Assembly: GCA_030141585.1 (NCBI GenBank)
Contig: JAQIFP010000042.1
Coordinates: forward strand, 1 to 64,000
Source of the DNA: Ophryocystis elektroscirrha
Taxonomy: Eukaryota > Apicomplexa > Conoidasida > Neogregarinorida > Ophryocystidae
DNA length: 64,000 nucleotides
Direction of reading: 5' to 3'
Shown here: positions 23,010-38,200 of the stretch, piece after piece
How positions within the stretch are numbered: the stretch's first letter is position 1
How the letters are laid out: each line of letters begins with the position of its first letter
The notes under the pieces: generated by a model
Databases searched by the model: none
Seen by the model: only the letters and a program-made list of their open reading frames with translations
What the model was told of the DNA's origin: nothing
Program-made: the position numbers and the translations under genes

Positions 23010-26000
23010 GGATTATAAGATAATATAAGTATTAACTTTATATAATTGGTTATGTATGTATTTTCCAATTATGAATAGTTATAAAATAAAATATTCTATA
23101 GTAAATTTTTTATAATTGATCTTTATAGAAATGACGTCGGGATTACACTTGAAAACCATATTCACAAATTAAAAACAAAATTTACAAAGTACAGTAATAA
23201 TGAAGAGCTTGAGTTTTATATCAAAGCATTGGAAGTTGTCTTATCTCATTTGCAAGAATTTCAAACTATTGGACCCACAGACTATTCACTTACAGTTCTT
23301 AAAAATATAAGCAATACAGATATACAAACATTTGAAAATCAGACAATAATTTCTAGTATCAACGTCATATTGAAATCGGCGGCATTGCGATTTTGGCAAA
23401 ATAATGAATTATTTGTTCAAGGAAATTTGGAGGATTGTTCTCTGTATTATGACACTTATATTACTGGAAACCAAAATTTACTTTTAACCGTACAAAAGCT
23501 TCAAATGAAGTTAAAAGACAAGAATATTATTTATTCTTCGAATGATTTAAATTCCACGGTATAATATGATTTATATATATTCACTATCTGTTCAGACTGC
23601 AAATGTTGAAAATAATGAATCCATAAGTAATTTATTATTGGAAATATTTTGTTTGTAGCTACCGTTCAACCTCTTTTTACCCTCGATTTGAAGTTTTTAG
23701 TAAACGAGCCTTACTCCGCTATATTGACGGGACACGTTCAGAATTTAGTATACGTGTTCTTTGAAAAGGATTTGCAAGACATATTAGCTTATTTTTCTGA
23801 TGGTATATTGGACGTAGTGATAGTAAAAAGTTACGAGGTAGGATCTAGCACATATATATATATTTCAAATTACACAAAATTTGAAAAAATTAAATTATAA
23901 TTAGTTGCCTCAATAATTTTTTGCATAATTAGGTAGCTAGAGATCTAACTCTATCCTCGAGGTCACTGTTCCATACTGATTTTTCCAATATTAACGTAAT
24001 ATTATCGGAAGATAAGAAGTTGATTCCGCAAATAAAGACACTAAATTTATTAGAGGGTAATTTGATTAATACGTTTAATGAAATTAATAGATAAAGCTTC
24101 ATTCAATTCCTGCATAAATTTGAAGCTATCTTATTTATCACTATATAATGCTTATTCTGCAAGACCTGTTAATGAAAACGACCATTTGACAACATTAATA
24201 GTACCGTGTTTTTTTATAAGTCTTGAAGATTTATCTGCAGAAATGATGAAAGGCGAAAATTATCCTTCTTTCACTGATGAAGTACGATAATAACAGAATT
24301 TCGCGTAATATTATTTATTACACATTTATTATATAAAATAACAATAAAATGCTTTATGGATTTAAACGTTTTTATTATTTTCATTGTTATCGCAGTTATT
24401 TTACTTACTTACCATCGTCTTATTAGTATTATTATTGTCATTATTAGAATACTTAGTTTAATATATATTGGCTATTTTTATTATATGTAAGTTAATATAG
24501 TAATATTAATAATATATCATTTTATGTACATAAATAGATTTATTTTTCTATTAAGTTATTAATTAATTCCATTCTATAGGTAGCGGGTAATATTTTGGAA
24601 CCACTGACATTAAAGGGAAAAATACGCTCGGGCAATCCTCTTTTAATAGATATGAATCTATCTTCAATAGATATTAACTTAACGTGCGAGCAACTTACTC
24701 TTTTACTAGATATATTAAATGAAAACTTTGGGGGCTTAGGGTATAGCCCTGGGGAAATTCAATTAAAGCCTAATGTGTCAAATTTATCAGATGCTGAATC
24801 TTTGTTAAGTAATAATTTTATTACTTAAACCATTTTTAGAACTTGAACCTTCTCAAATTTCTCTAAGAATGACTTTGGATTATTTATATTTAAAAGCATA
24901 TACAAGCAAAATGAGAGCCTTAGCTTATTCTTACATTAAAACGATATTTGTAGCTTGTGATGTATCTATGACTCCTCTATGTAATTTACATTACTTGGTT
25001 TACTAAATTATATATATATATTTATATCATTTCTAGGATATATATACATTGAAGTGTATATATACCCTATATATGTACTAAATAAATATTTGAAATATTA
25101 TAATGTATTATATACTTATATAAATATATATTAGGAATTTTTTTTTTATTAGATAGCACATCTTTATTATATAATTTTTATAATTGACTATTATTATGAC
25201 AATCAGATATGACGTATAAATTTGCTTTACTTGGAAACAAAATAATAATAAATGATACACGAGAAGAGACAAAACATATCTATAAACGATTTCTTGAATG
25301 TTTCCCCCTACATGAAGAAGATTTCAACCAAAATCATGAAGTCGTTCATGTAACTCATGCCAATTATAAAGTGCTTAATCACGGTATTATTTGTGTTTAA
25401 ATAATTTAACTAAAAAAGTTTAGATTAAAATGCATAATGTTGCTATTTATAGACTAAATTAATAAAATTATATGTTTGAAATAGTGGGATTTTTTTAGAG
25501 TTGACATCTTCGGAAATTATGTGGATGCGCCCTGGCATAGAAATTAAAAAATTGGACACAGAATTAACCCAGATAGATGAGGAATCCGATAATCCTCCCT
25601 GGAAAACTGAGTCTGTATCTAACTCCGCATTTATTCACTGTATATCAATAATGATGTCGAGCAATTTGAAAACTGTGAAGCTTAACATAGAATTATTCAA
25701 TTCTACACTGTTTGTTTATACTATAGGGATGTTGGATCTATTAGATTGGATCTTAACTTCTTATGGGTCTTCGACTATAGCAAGGTATCAACGACCTGTA
25801 TCCAAAATTGCTGTTTCCCACAATCAATCTCACCTGTCTTATGAAAGTATTCAAGAAAAGATCAGCGTTCTAATGCCAACTTTCAAAGAATTTCAATTGA
25901 AAATACATATTTTTAGAGGCATATTCAATTTTTTTTCTCGCATTACTGGAAAAAAAGAACCCATTATTCAACTAAGTAGTGATTTAAGAGTTGAAGCTTC

Positions 26001-29000
26001 TTTCGCAGAATGGATTAGTTACTATCATGTGATAGAATTAAAAGGTTATAACACATAGCTCTTACTTAAATACTTACATATAAATAAGCTCAATTTCATT
26101 ATCATACATATCTAGATGTGTACACAAATTTATATATATATATATATATATATGTATATCTATATATGTATATATATGTATATAATGTATATATATGTAT
26201 ATATATGTATATATATGTATATAATGTATATATATGTATATATATGTATATATATGTATATATATATATATATATATGTATTTATATATGTGTTTTTTTA
26301 GAACACTGTATATAAATTAATGTGCTTTTATTTTGAAGTCGTTGCATACAAAGTTACATATCTTTTTTCAGATTGTAGTATCCGTAGAACAGAAATTACT
26401 CCTTTGTTGCTGAACACTCATTTTGAAAATGACATTGTATCCCAGTTATCTCCCCTGTTCGTATGCAAATCTTATGTGACAATATGTGACAATTTTTATA
26501 TGATGGGAAAAGGAGCCATAAAAACGTTGTATAATAAAGAAATCGGATCAATCGCACCAGACATACAATCATTTTTAGATAAGGCATTCAAAGATGCTGA
26601 GTTTGGAATTCCTAATGTTGAATATTATCCAGAAAAAGAGCCTCAAACTAGTCTTTCTCACATTCAACTTTCTTTTAATATTTCAAGTAATTTCTTGATC
26701 AAATAATGCATAACATGTAACAATTATATTTTATTTAGCTGAAATAACAACAGTATAACTGCGTATTTTATATAAATATTTATATAAATATATATATCTG
26801 TCTCTTTCTTTATATATATATATATATATATATATGTAGATATATATATTTATTAATTAATAATTGATTAATATAAAATAAAATATACAAAGAGCCTTCT
26901 TATAAATTTATATAGGTTTGTACATAGATTATATATTTATATATTAAACGTCATTCAGAGTTCAAATTGGCTGTGTCTACGCGTGATATGGTTGTAATAA
27001 TGTCTACTATTTTTTCTTTACACTCTGATTACCCTAGTGTATCACTGAACATCGCTCCTTCAAGGTGTTACCAGCCCAATGAGATTGATAAACAACCTAT
27101 GAAACCTATTTACTATTGTAAAAGCTTCAGCACTAATTGTTTGACTTCTTTCTTGTATGGAAAAGAAAATGAAGTTTCTACTATTCAAACCCATGTGGAC
27201 AGGTATGTGTTTGAACCGCAATTTAAATGTATTATATGAACCTAAATTAATTACTTATAAAGTTTATATACATATATATATTGCCTGTACGCTGTCTTTC
27301 AACATATATATATATATATATATAATAATAACATATATTATTATAATATATATTTATTATAATATATTTTTGTATTATAATATATATATATATATAGAGT
27401 ATATACATTTTATTTTAAGTATTGAATAATGTTGAAATAATGAAATAAATGGGGGGTTTTTGGATACATTATTATTAATTAATTGAGTCGTATGCTGTAG
27501 TTAAGTCCAAGCATGTTTTTGAATAGATGTATGTGCAATTATTTATAAAGACGTTGTTATATTATAGGTATTACGACTTAAGTACAAGTGTTGAGGAAAT
27601 GAATATAATTCTTCTTGATGATACTTTGCCTACCCTTAAGCCAATATTTAAAATTAGCACAAGTTTAAATAACTCGAAGGTTATTTGGAGACCAGAAGCC
27701 AAAAACTTAATTAAAGTAAATGAATTGGAGCTGTGGATAGATTACATATCTTCTCAATCGGGAACATGGTCTCCTTGTCTTGAGAAATTTGCAATATCTT
27801 TTGACTTCCAAAACAGGCCTATTTCAAATATTAAAAATGGTAATTTAAATTAACGATTTGATTTGGGTTTTAGATTATCAAAAAAAGCATACAAAGCATT
27901 TCTCTCAAACTAAGGCGGCGGGTTCAGCGGAATCTACTGCTGAAAAATTAATAACTGAACGTTTTAATGATTGGTGCGATTTTGAAGGACATACATGTTT
28001 TAATTTACATTCTGGAACTCCTTTATGGTTAAATGCAACTCCTCAATTTTGTCAATTATTGCTATGGGTTATTCCAACTTTTTTAGAGTATTATAGAGCT
28101 ACATCATTAGCTAGAGATGATAAAATTCTGGATATTCCTCTTACAAAACCAGTAAAAATTGAAAAAAATTGTTTAAGTGTACCATTTGAAGATATATGCA
28201 ACATACCTATTCCAGATTCCTCTAATGAATCTACTACTATAAGTTACGTGAACTTAACGGATCGTGTTTACTATGCCTTTGGAGTTCTTCCTAAAAATAA
28301 TTTTCAGTGTTCCTGTGTCTTTAAATTAATTCCCACTAATCAATTTAGACAATTAGACTCACTGGTTCTTTCTCAAGAAATTGAGTTGGATGATAGAACA
28401 AAAGAACAAAAAAATATATTTACATATTTGATTCCACAAGTTCCTCCAAATATAGTTGATAGACTTCATGAAAAGTATTCTGTTTTTTCTCGAGATGCCA
28501 TAGAGCGGCGTATGATGGAAATAAGAGATGAAAAACAATGTCAATATAGTCTCCAGAATAAAATCAAATACGCTTCAAATGAAAATAGTGTCAAAACTTT
28601 ATCGCCTCCATTCATAGGCCCATTTCCCAAATTGGCTCAGGTAATATAATAAATAATTTGTAATCAAATAAAAACTTTTCTTTTTTTTTTTTTTTATGAT
28701 CATGCGGTTTTTAGGTTGCAGCTGTATCGATTTTACGTAATTCAGCAACAATGCTTCCATTTCCAATTGAAACTAAACCTTATAAACAAGCAAATTCACA
28801 GTATAGTTAAAAGTATAAAATAATTGATTGTTTATAGGTCAAACCATAAAACTGAAGAGCAAGTAAGAAATCAGGTATATCACAAATTTTACCAATGACA
28901 TTTAAATAGAAAGAGCGTGACGATTTTAACTCCCTAACACTACCAATAATAGCCACAGTAATTAGCTATCAAAGTACACAGCATATTTGTGTAATATCAA

Positions 29001-32000
29001 CCAACGGCCGTATAAGAAATTTAAGTGGATTAACTCTTGAAGTAAATGTTGTATATGTACATGTATTTTCCAGTTGGGATTTTTGGATGAAGAGGACAAG
29101 TTTATGTATTTAAGAAATACATCCCTTTGTATCATAGAAAGAAAGTTTCTTGAAAACAACATAAACTATAATGATAAGTCAGATAACAACAAGACTTTTT
29201 ATCCTGAATATATAAAAAATCGTTTCTACTATAAAGAATACGAAACACAACCAGTAACTAATTGCTTGAAGTGGCAAAATAAACACTCTTCCGGGTACAC
29301 TTTATTTTTGGAGCATAATCATATTCTGTCTGTTCCATTGTCCGCATACGTTGCTGAATCATGGTAATGTTGCTGGAGCATTATAGTATGCATATATATA
29401 TACACATGTATGTATATAGCTAGAGTTATAAAGCTATATATATATAATATAAATTTACGCATATACATCTAATTATATAAATCTATGCATACACAATTAC
29501 CTATATAAGCCTACGCATATACATCTAAGCCAATATATTTATGCATATACAACTAAGCATTAGTTGATAAATTTGAGACGTATTTATTTATTTTTTTTTA
29601 GTTTCAAAATAGTGTTTAGACCAGCATTCTTATCAGAGGAAGAGTTCTTGAATGGACGGAATTTTGAAGAGCAGCCGAAATTTGATCCTTTAAGATGGAC
29701 AGCTCCTATAGAATCTAGCCAAAGTACTTAACGGTGAAAACTTACATATTATTTAGAGTTCGTGAAACTTTCAAATATAACGCGTAGCTGCACAAATCAG
29801 TTGATGTCTTGCTCACTCAGAAGTTTAACAGATGAAAGCTTATATTTTCATATAGTTCGAAGAGATAAAACATCTTTATTACCAGCAGATTATAATTTTG
29901 TAACATTTACAATATATCCTTCTTTTTCATTGTAAAAACAATATTTTCTCATTATTTTTCATAGAGTTAATGCGTGTATGATTCCTATGAATCTCAAAAT
30001 GCAAATGAATAGTCATCAACAGCAATCCGATCAAATATCTCAGACTCTGTCTGCGACAGGACTTTATAAATCTTTATCCAATCAATCTTTGAGTGCAATG
30101 AGCTCCCCAAAAAACACTATTTTAAGTGAATTTACTTTAGAACAGTAAGTAATAGTACAAAAAATAAATTAGCTACATATATTACTGTATGTACAATAAA
30201 CATACATAAATTAATTATTATTATTATTATTACTATTATAATAGTTAATATTATTATAATTATTATCGTTCATATAAATATTATTATTATAATAATTATA
30301 ATCTAAAAAATTTATAAGTTATACATTTATTAATAGTACACATGTCTCTATATGTACACGATTTCCGTAATGGAAATATTTCTCGAATACATTATTTATA
30401 AGTTGATTATGTTTCTATATACAATCACAAAACTCAGGAATTCCTATTGCTATTTGTACTATATGCCTATCGTATCACCATCAATAAGCTTGAGTATGAA
30501 AATCAGAAACTCTGTTTTTGATAAGTGGTCCTCTACTATAAGAATTAATCCGTTCACAAATCGAAAAGAAAATGTATCCCATATTCTTACTCAAAGCAAT
30601 AACTATGCCGAGTTTGAAGTTGAAGCCTATCAAGACCCTACAATATATGCGCCCTATACACAATTTTTGGAGTCATATCAGTGTTGTTGTTTATTATCAA
30701 TTCCTAGGTACTATATTTACTTTATAAACGTGCAAATTTAATAGCTTCCTGCAAACTTACTTGTTCGACTAACTGTGTAGTTTAGCAGATTCATAAATTT
30801 ATTCATTTTTACCATAAATGTTTGCAGGAATTGTCAATTTTATCATCAATATTATTATATTTATTATAATTATTGTTATTATTATTATTGCTATTTTTGA
30901 TATCATTGTTATTATTGGCATTATTGTTATTATATAAACAATGAATATAATTAATATTATTATTATTATTAGAATTCAATGACGTGTATTAAAGACCATT
31001 TAGTAGACTCGTTAATTATAAATTATTTATAAACATAATTTAAAGTTAACAAATAAATTTAATATTAATTTCATATATGTGTATAATTAATATCACTGCA
31101 TTATAGATACTTGATAAATCGTACAACATTTCGTATTAAAGTATGCCAGCCTATTGGAAATAATTTGGAGTTTAAATCATTCAATGGAATCACACCTTTG
31201 TCTGAATTAGACCAAACTAATTTATTAGTGGCATTTACAGAATTGAAGGACGAGAAATCTAAAGAAAAAATTACAGTCCAGTAATATTGTTTGTTGCAAA
31301 AATAACATTTTAGAAAAATAGTAGAAATTCCTGTAGCAAACGGATCGACAGAATTTTCAATAAGTACAAACAGCAAATATCACACTTTTGTACTACAAAC
31401 TGATCGCATATCTCCGTTAGATTCAGTTGGAGTATCTTCCCGCTGCGTGAGTTTATTACCTCAATTTTTGCTATGTAATAAACTTGATCACACAATTCGA
31501 ATACGTCAACATGACGTAAAAAGCCATATATACCACTTGGTTCCCCATGACAAAACAATACCTATACATTGGTTGATGCAAAAAGAGCTGTTAGCTTTTG
31601 AATTCTTCGTAGAAAATGTCCCTGGATTTACTTGGTACAATAAATTTAAATTATACACGTATAGGTCTGGCCCCATTTTCCCTAGTGAATCTTTCGTTGG
31701 AAACACTCATATAGCAGTATTAAATACGCAAGAAAATATGCCATACATTTTCAATGTAAAGATATCAACACACCGTTCAGTTGTCCTGACAACAATTGAA
31801 TCGTAAGAAATGAATATATTGTAACTCAAATTTTAGAGTCCAACAGTCTACGGGTCAACCATATACTAAAGTGCTTATGAAAAACTGTTTATCTGACATG
31901 GATATAAGACTGAAGACATGGCATAGCACTGATATTAAAGAGTAATTAATACATTTTATTTATTATGTACTTCAAAAGAATGGAAAGAAAATCCAAAAAC

Positions 32001-35000
32001 TTAAATATTATATACAAAATTAAATTCAATTCTGAGAAATTAATTGCATGGCCATGTCCATTTACTGAAAACCGTTTTTCAGTAAGAGAATATAATACGT
32101 ATTATCTTTATAATGTTTAGGTATCCTTACTATTTTTCCAAGAAAATAAGCAATTGAATATACATAGAAGTTTTACGTTTAACCCTAGAATGCGTCAAAA
32201 ATATTTTTTCCAGCCCCAGGGTGACCCAGAATATCAAAGTAGCATTGGCTGTTATTTACTAATGGAAGGAACTAATATTGTCATTGCCGTATGCAAGATG
32301 GCCAAAATAGAAAACTCAATTACAAGCCATTCTGAAATTGCAAGCAATTTTACAAATGCAGTGATATCCCCACACAGACAAATTACTGTTCAATTAGCAG
32401 CGGTAATATTCAAATTTTATATAAAAATATTCTTAGATAGGGATATCGATTATATCTGACAAAAAACAACAAGAACTGTTTTACACAGAAATAAAACAGC
32501 TATGTGTTGTATTTTTAGAAAAAAATGATTCCCAGCTGATTCAACTTAGAATAGCTGATATAGAAATTGACTGTCAACTGGTAACTTATTTATTTATTAA
32601 TTTTTTTCCAGAGAGACATGAATTATCCCATAATATTGACTAATAGAGGAACTAGTTCATTTAATTCTCCATCAATGTCTTGCTGGGAATTTATACCGAC
32701 ACTGTCCCATTTAATTGAAATATATCATTCACATAAACCAAAAGAGTCAAAAAAACAAATATTTTCGTCGCATGATGCTCCCGACTTGCAGTTATTCGAA
32801 TATTTAGATAAAGAACAATCACGACCAGATTCTTTATATGTTTGGATAGAAAGACATTCTATTTCAAGTTATGACTTACATTTCAAAAAAGTGTTTATTG
32901 TTTTGGATGACTTTGAACTTGAATTTGATGCTCAAGTTCTCAATGAAGCTACCGTAATTTGATATGGTCATTTATGTATTATAAACTTTAGGGATTTATG
33001 AAAGAATGTTTTCAAAACTACGACTTCTTATCTTCCTCTGATATTCCAAAGTCCCAAATCATTGACTTGGCTTTAAAACCTTTACATACAAACTACGAGT
33101 TTAAGCAGCCTAGCCAAGCTATTGTGTTAAATGAGTTACAAATTGAAACCTTTAAAACGATTATATGGTGTAGACTTGACCTTGACGACGTTCCAAATTT
33201 AAGCGATTTGATCAAAATAGGATTACGTATATTGATGATATCAAAAACTCTTGAATTGAAAGGAGCTCCCATTACTTTTTTCAAAGAAGTTATAAAAACG
33301 CCGATGCGTTTTAGAGCAGAGACTTTACTTCACACACTCAAAACACGCTATCAGTCTCAAGTAAATTTTATTATTATTTAATAATGTTTCATAGATAATT
33401 CAGTCCATTGGAATAGTTTTAGGGTATTCATCTTTGACAAAAATCCCACGTGCACCAATCGATTTAGTGCGCGGCACAGTTGGAGTAGGATTAACTGTTG
33501 CTGACAATATATCCTCTGGCTTGAGTGCAGTTCTTTCAACACTTACATTTGACTCAGATTATATAAATCAAAGACAGGTATTGTATTTGTTACACACACA
33601 TAAATAAATTATACATGTACTCTAAATATTATTATTATCAGAAAACTATATATATATATATATATATATTAGTAGGAATAATATGATGACTTTATTAAAG
33701 AAAAAGTTTAAACTTGCTTAATATAAAATTATTTATTATAATACGTGATATATATATATATATTCATTACTAAGATGATAGCTATATCAAATAGATATAC
33801 AAATATATTAATTAAATAATTGTGTATAGTAATTTATACATTCATGAAATGTAGAAAACAGTAAAAGCTCCAATCAACGTAAAAGAAGGGTTATCTGCAG
33901 CAAGCAAAGACCTTAAAGAAGGGTTTAGACATTTGGGGGATATAGTAACGAAACCTTTTGGCGGTGCTCAGAAAGAAGGTTTTTCTGGGTTTATGAAAGG
34001 TTTGGGAAAGGGTTTTGTTGGTACTCTTGTTAAGCCAGTTGATAAAGTAAATATTTGTTAATGCATTATACACAAATACAGCTTGGTCAAGTTGTATCGT
34101 CTGTGGCGGTAGGTTTACGAGCAGAATATGTTGAAAAACCAAATGAAAGCTCTAAGTGTAAAAAGCGAAGAGCACGGAAACCTCGAATGCTATGGGCTTA
34201 TCCTGCACAAATAAGGTATTTATTAAATACAAACAATATTTCACTTATTGTATAATAATTGGTACAAATAGACAAAATATTTACTCTTAAAAAACAATAG
34301 AAAGTCTGTGATAAAAATATGAATCCAAACTATTCATTTATTTTTAACTTATTTTAATAAAAACGTATATTTTAAATATATAAACTTAAAGGGGTACTCT
34401 CAAAAATATGTGTGTATACTTCTACACCAATAAAGTATTTATATGTTTATTTAAAGAACTTATTTAATTCTCAATCTATATATGCACTAAAATAATTTAG
34501 CTTGGTAAATTTAAGTCAATTTGTAGAGTTTATGACGCATATGAAGCGGAGTTGTGCGAAAAGCTGGGAGGTGATTTAGCAAAAGATTTAGTTAAAGCAA
34601 TAAATGTTGGAGTAGTAAATGAACCTTATTTGCATCATTATGTTCTACTATTCCATCCTAAAACAATAAGTTTAGTAAACTTAAATTTTGACAGTAAATT
34701 TGAGACAACAAATTCTCGAATAAAAGCTAAAATAATGTGGACCATTTCTATAAATAATATAGTATCGTTGAGAGCTTCAACACACGGTGTTCTCATACAG
34801 TAAGTCTTTAGTATATATATGCATATTAACGTTATGTTAATGATGAATTTTTATGGTCTCAAATTTATGCGTCTATTATTGTTGCATTTATAATTAATAC
34901 AAATTTAAATTGTTGAATCAGATTATTGGACTCATTTCGTCAAGTTCCATGTTTGAATGCAACTAAAATATCCCAAATATATAAAGAAATAAATAACTCC

Positions 35001-35072
35001 CGTAGATTAATTCAAAATACAATACAGTTAAAGGACTTGAAAAGTTGGATAGAATTTACGTCTTCAGCATGA
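17498..35072 (+). CDS. VPS13: VPS13 bridge-like lipid transfer protein
   Basis: VPS13 proteins are long hydrophobic-groove bridges that move phospholipids between membranes at contact sites. The N-terminal chorein motif is clear from the ATG at 17498 ([20 protein letters not shown], then [17 protein letters not shown]). A VPS13-type [20 protein letters not shown] segment follows in exon 2 and the GWWSW motif lies in exon 7. The VAB/SHR-BD-like region lies near 31300-32000. The C-terminal [19 protein letters not shown] block at 33420-34215 and the PH-like end (34500-35072, stop TGA) match the family. Early exons: 17498-17917, 17955-18091, 18640-18886, 19103-19194, 19231-19309, 19345-19560, 19788-20012, 20047-20288, 20837-22046, 22389-22598, 22635-22804, 23129-23558, 23596-23626, 23659-23837. 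I estimate 40 or more exons and well over 3000 residues; later exons were only placed approximately. Many introns are 31-37 nt; others hold microsatellites. Confidence 0.93.
20452..20690. repeat. (AAT)n microsatellite in a VPS13 intron
   Basis: A run of AAT/TAA trinucleotides with few interruptions, densest at 20520-20640, lies inside the 548-nt intron between VPS13 exons 8 and 9. The long Tyr- or Asn-only ORFs on both strands here are artefacts of the repeat. Confidence 0.9.
22855..23008. repeat. (TAA)n and (TA)n microsatellites in a VPS13 intron
   Basis: A TAA trinucleotide run (about 22857-22891), degenerate ATA/ATT units and a TA dinucleotide run (about 22978-23006) fill the intron between VPS13 exons 11 and 12 (22805-23128). 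There is no coding signal. Confidence 0.85.
26132..26290. repeat. GTATATATAT-type minisatellite in a VPS13 intron
   Basis: A tandem array of a roughly 10-bp TA-rich unit punctuated by G, with occasional 8-bp variants, lies in the VPS13 intron between the exons ending near 26046 and starting near 26330. Both overlapping Tyr/Ile/Met-rich ORFs here are repeat artefacts. Confidence 0.8.
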
Positions 35073-35292
35073 AATAATAGTTTTTTTTCCATGTCCATCA
35101 TTTATTACACTAAAGAGGGTTTTTTTACTCAAATACATTTGTTTTCATATATTTATTTGTCAATACAATTAATTTAAAGAATATATCCCTAAAAGGAAGT
35201 AATATCAAACAACACCTTAAATAATTTCCAATTTAATATCTGTATAAGTCCATTAACCTACATATCTCTCTATACAATAAAAAATTCGAATC

Positions 35293-38200
35293 ATGGCCCA
35301 TATTGAATTTCCCGACAGATATAATCACTTCAAACTTGAAGGTAAAACTTCTTGTCCTCCCTGGGCCGATATTGTGGAATATATCTCGCTGTTTTCCGGT
35401 GTACGTATAATGGCTGTCGTCATGGATTCTCCAACAGTCGATAGTATTTTTTTAATACCCACGCGAGTAAATCACTTTATACACTGCAAATATAATATAC
35501 CATTACTATTTAAGAATATTAAGAATAAATATACATATATATCAAAATATTTTCTATACATGTTTCATATATGTTTTTATAAATGTATTAAGACAATGAA
35601 ACTGCAATACAATATCCGAATATACACAGATTCTTGAATTAGTTTAATAGAGGGTTTTTTACTCACTTAGGCAAATGATGACTCTGGATGTGCACATACA
35701 CTGGAACATTTAATTTTCTTGGGAACTGAAAAATATCCGCATAAGAGTAAAACGCTTATAGTAAATGTAAAATAAATGCAGATATTTTGGACTCAATAGC
35801 AAGTCGCTGTTTAGCTAACGGAACTAATGCTTGGACAGATATTGACCACACAGCGTACACAATATCCACCGCAGGCTTTGAAGGTTTTTTAAATGTTCTT
35901 GAAGGTACAATAAAGAGTAATTCGTTCATGCGTAGTTTATTTGGACCATATTCTGTATCCTTCTTTGACTCAAGAGGCATTCCTCACGGAAGTTTATCAT
36001 GTAACTACAGCAGGCGCTGACAGTGGTGTGGTATATAGTGAAATGGCTGGTGTCGAATATGATGCTGACTCAATAGTTGACAGAGAAACTAGACAGTACT
36101 GTGATATTGTTGACAAATAAATCCATTAGAGCTTTATATTCTTGTGATTCTTTTTATTCGTACGAAACTGGAGGACGTATAAAGAATATCAAAGAATTGA
36201 ATATTCAGCAAATACGTGATTTTCACAAAAATTATTACAGGCAAGCTTATCACGTATTGTGTATATAAGACACTAATTAATCAGTCACAAAAATTACCAT
36301 ACATAAATAATTATATTTAATATGTTCAATACATATAATTTCTACATATAAAAAATATATAAAAATCATAACTATATATAAGCATCAGATATATAAATTT
36401 ATAGAAATATAGATATATGACCAAAATGCGTCATCATAATGTATGTATATATCATCATATGTCTATAAAGTGATTTATATAATATTGTAATAAATTTTTA
36501 ATATAAAGCTCTGTTAGTAATTATTCTTATTTTTTTAAAGGTGGAATAATTTAACTATCCTAGTACGAGGAAAACTTAACATTATCCAGTTGCTTGATAA
36601 AATTTCCCTCTATGAACTGGAAGATGTGAAAAAACCAGGCACAAAATTTAACCCTGACCCTGTTCCAAAACCAATAATGGCTCCGGAACCAGCATGGTCC
36701 AATTTGATAATTCATACAAAGTTCCCAAATGACGACTCTTCAGACAATAAAGGAAAAGTGTGCATGAGCTGGCGTGGCCCCAGCTGGTCAGATTTCCGAA
36801 GTAATAAATATTATTTTTTTTTCAAATAATTGAAGCCAGAACAATTATCGAGATATTGGGAGAATATTTAGGACATGGTAATGCATCTCCATTACAAAAC
36901 CAGCTTATCAACGTATCTAACCCTATTGCTTCTGACATCAGCTTGGATGAACGCCCGTTTGCGGTATAAAAATACAAAATTAGCAATTTGATATGATAAT
37001 TAACTTGCAATTATTTATACATCTTTATAGGAAGTTATATAGTACATTGCATCGAATGTTTTTATTATACATTGAGTACGTAGTGAACTCAATATCAATA
37101 AATATATTATATTTATTGATATATATATATATATAGTTTATTATATATAAAAACACACATGTAGTGAGGAATAAAAATATTTTTTACGATAAAAATATAT
37201 GTTATATATATATGTATATATATAACTAATTAGACAGACACATATTATAAATAAATGAATAAATATATATATATATATATGTATATATATGTGTGTTAAT
37301 AAAACTTATTTAAGTGATTTATGATTCTTTTTTGCTGCAGGACGTGATGTATGGATTAACATTCCACGGTGTGCCCAAAAAAGCTATACACCAAATAATA
37401 CCTCGTTATAAAGAAATTATAAATCAAGAGCTAGAAAAAGGTTTAGCTATGAACAGAATAAAAGCAATTGCAATACGTTCTATACATGGAATATATCAAC
37501 GATTAGAAGAAGAACCAGATACGGCCTGTAAGTTTTTTGAAACATAACGCTGATTCAGTTTTGATTCCCTTAATAGAATACGTCATCAATGTTCGTATAC
37601 ATGGAGAAGAAGCAAAAGATTTGTTTCATTCTATTTGGAAATTTGAAGAAATTATCAAAGAGCTAGCCAATGAACCACAAGAGTTTTGGAATGAGAAACT
37701 CAAGATATATTTCTTAAATACAGCGCCTTGTTTGGTAAGAAAAAGAAAAAAATTATTTAGTCTTATTTTACGCCTAAAGTATCATAGCTGTTTATTATTT
37801 GAGCTTATTTAGAAAAGATATATTTTTTGTGTATTCTTATTATATGGTAATATATATATATATATATATTATATATATTTTATGAAATTTATCAACAAAC
37901 AAAACCTCTTTATTTCTAAATAAACAATTTCATTAATCAAATATTTTCGCTTTTTGAATGTGCTTAAAATTTCGTACAGGTCTCCTCTATGCCGTGCTCA
38001 AAAATGTCAAGATGTTTACAACAGGAGACAGAAAATCTTGTAAATGAAAAGTTGAAATATTTTGCCGAGCATCAAAGCTACTTTGTAATTAAAAATAGAC
38101 TCAGAAATACTTAATTCAGGAAAAATATTCTAAAGAATTAGAACATGCTAAAAAAGTTCGTCTTGAAACTGCACCTCCAGAGTTCATAAAACAGTTTCCT

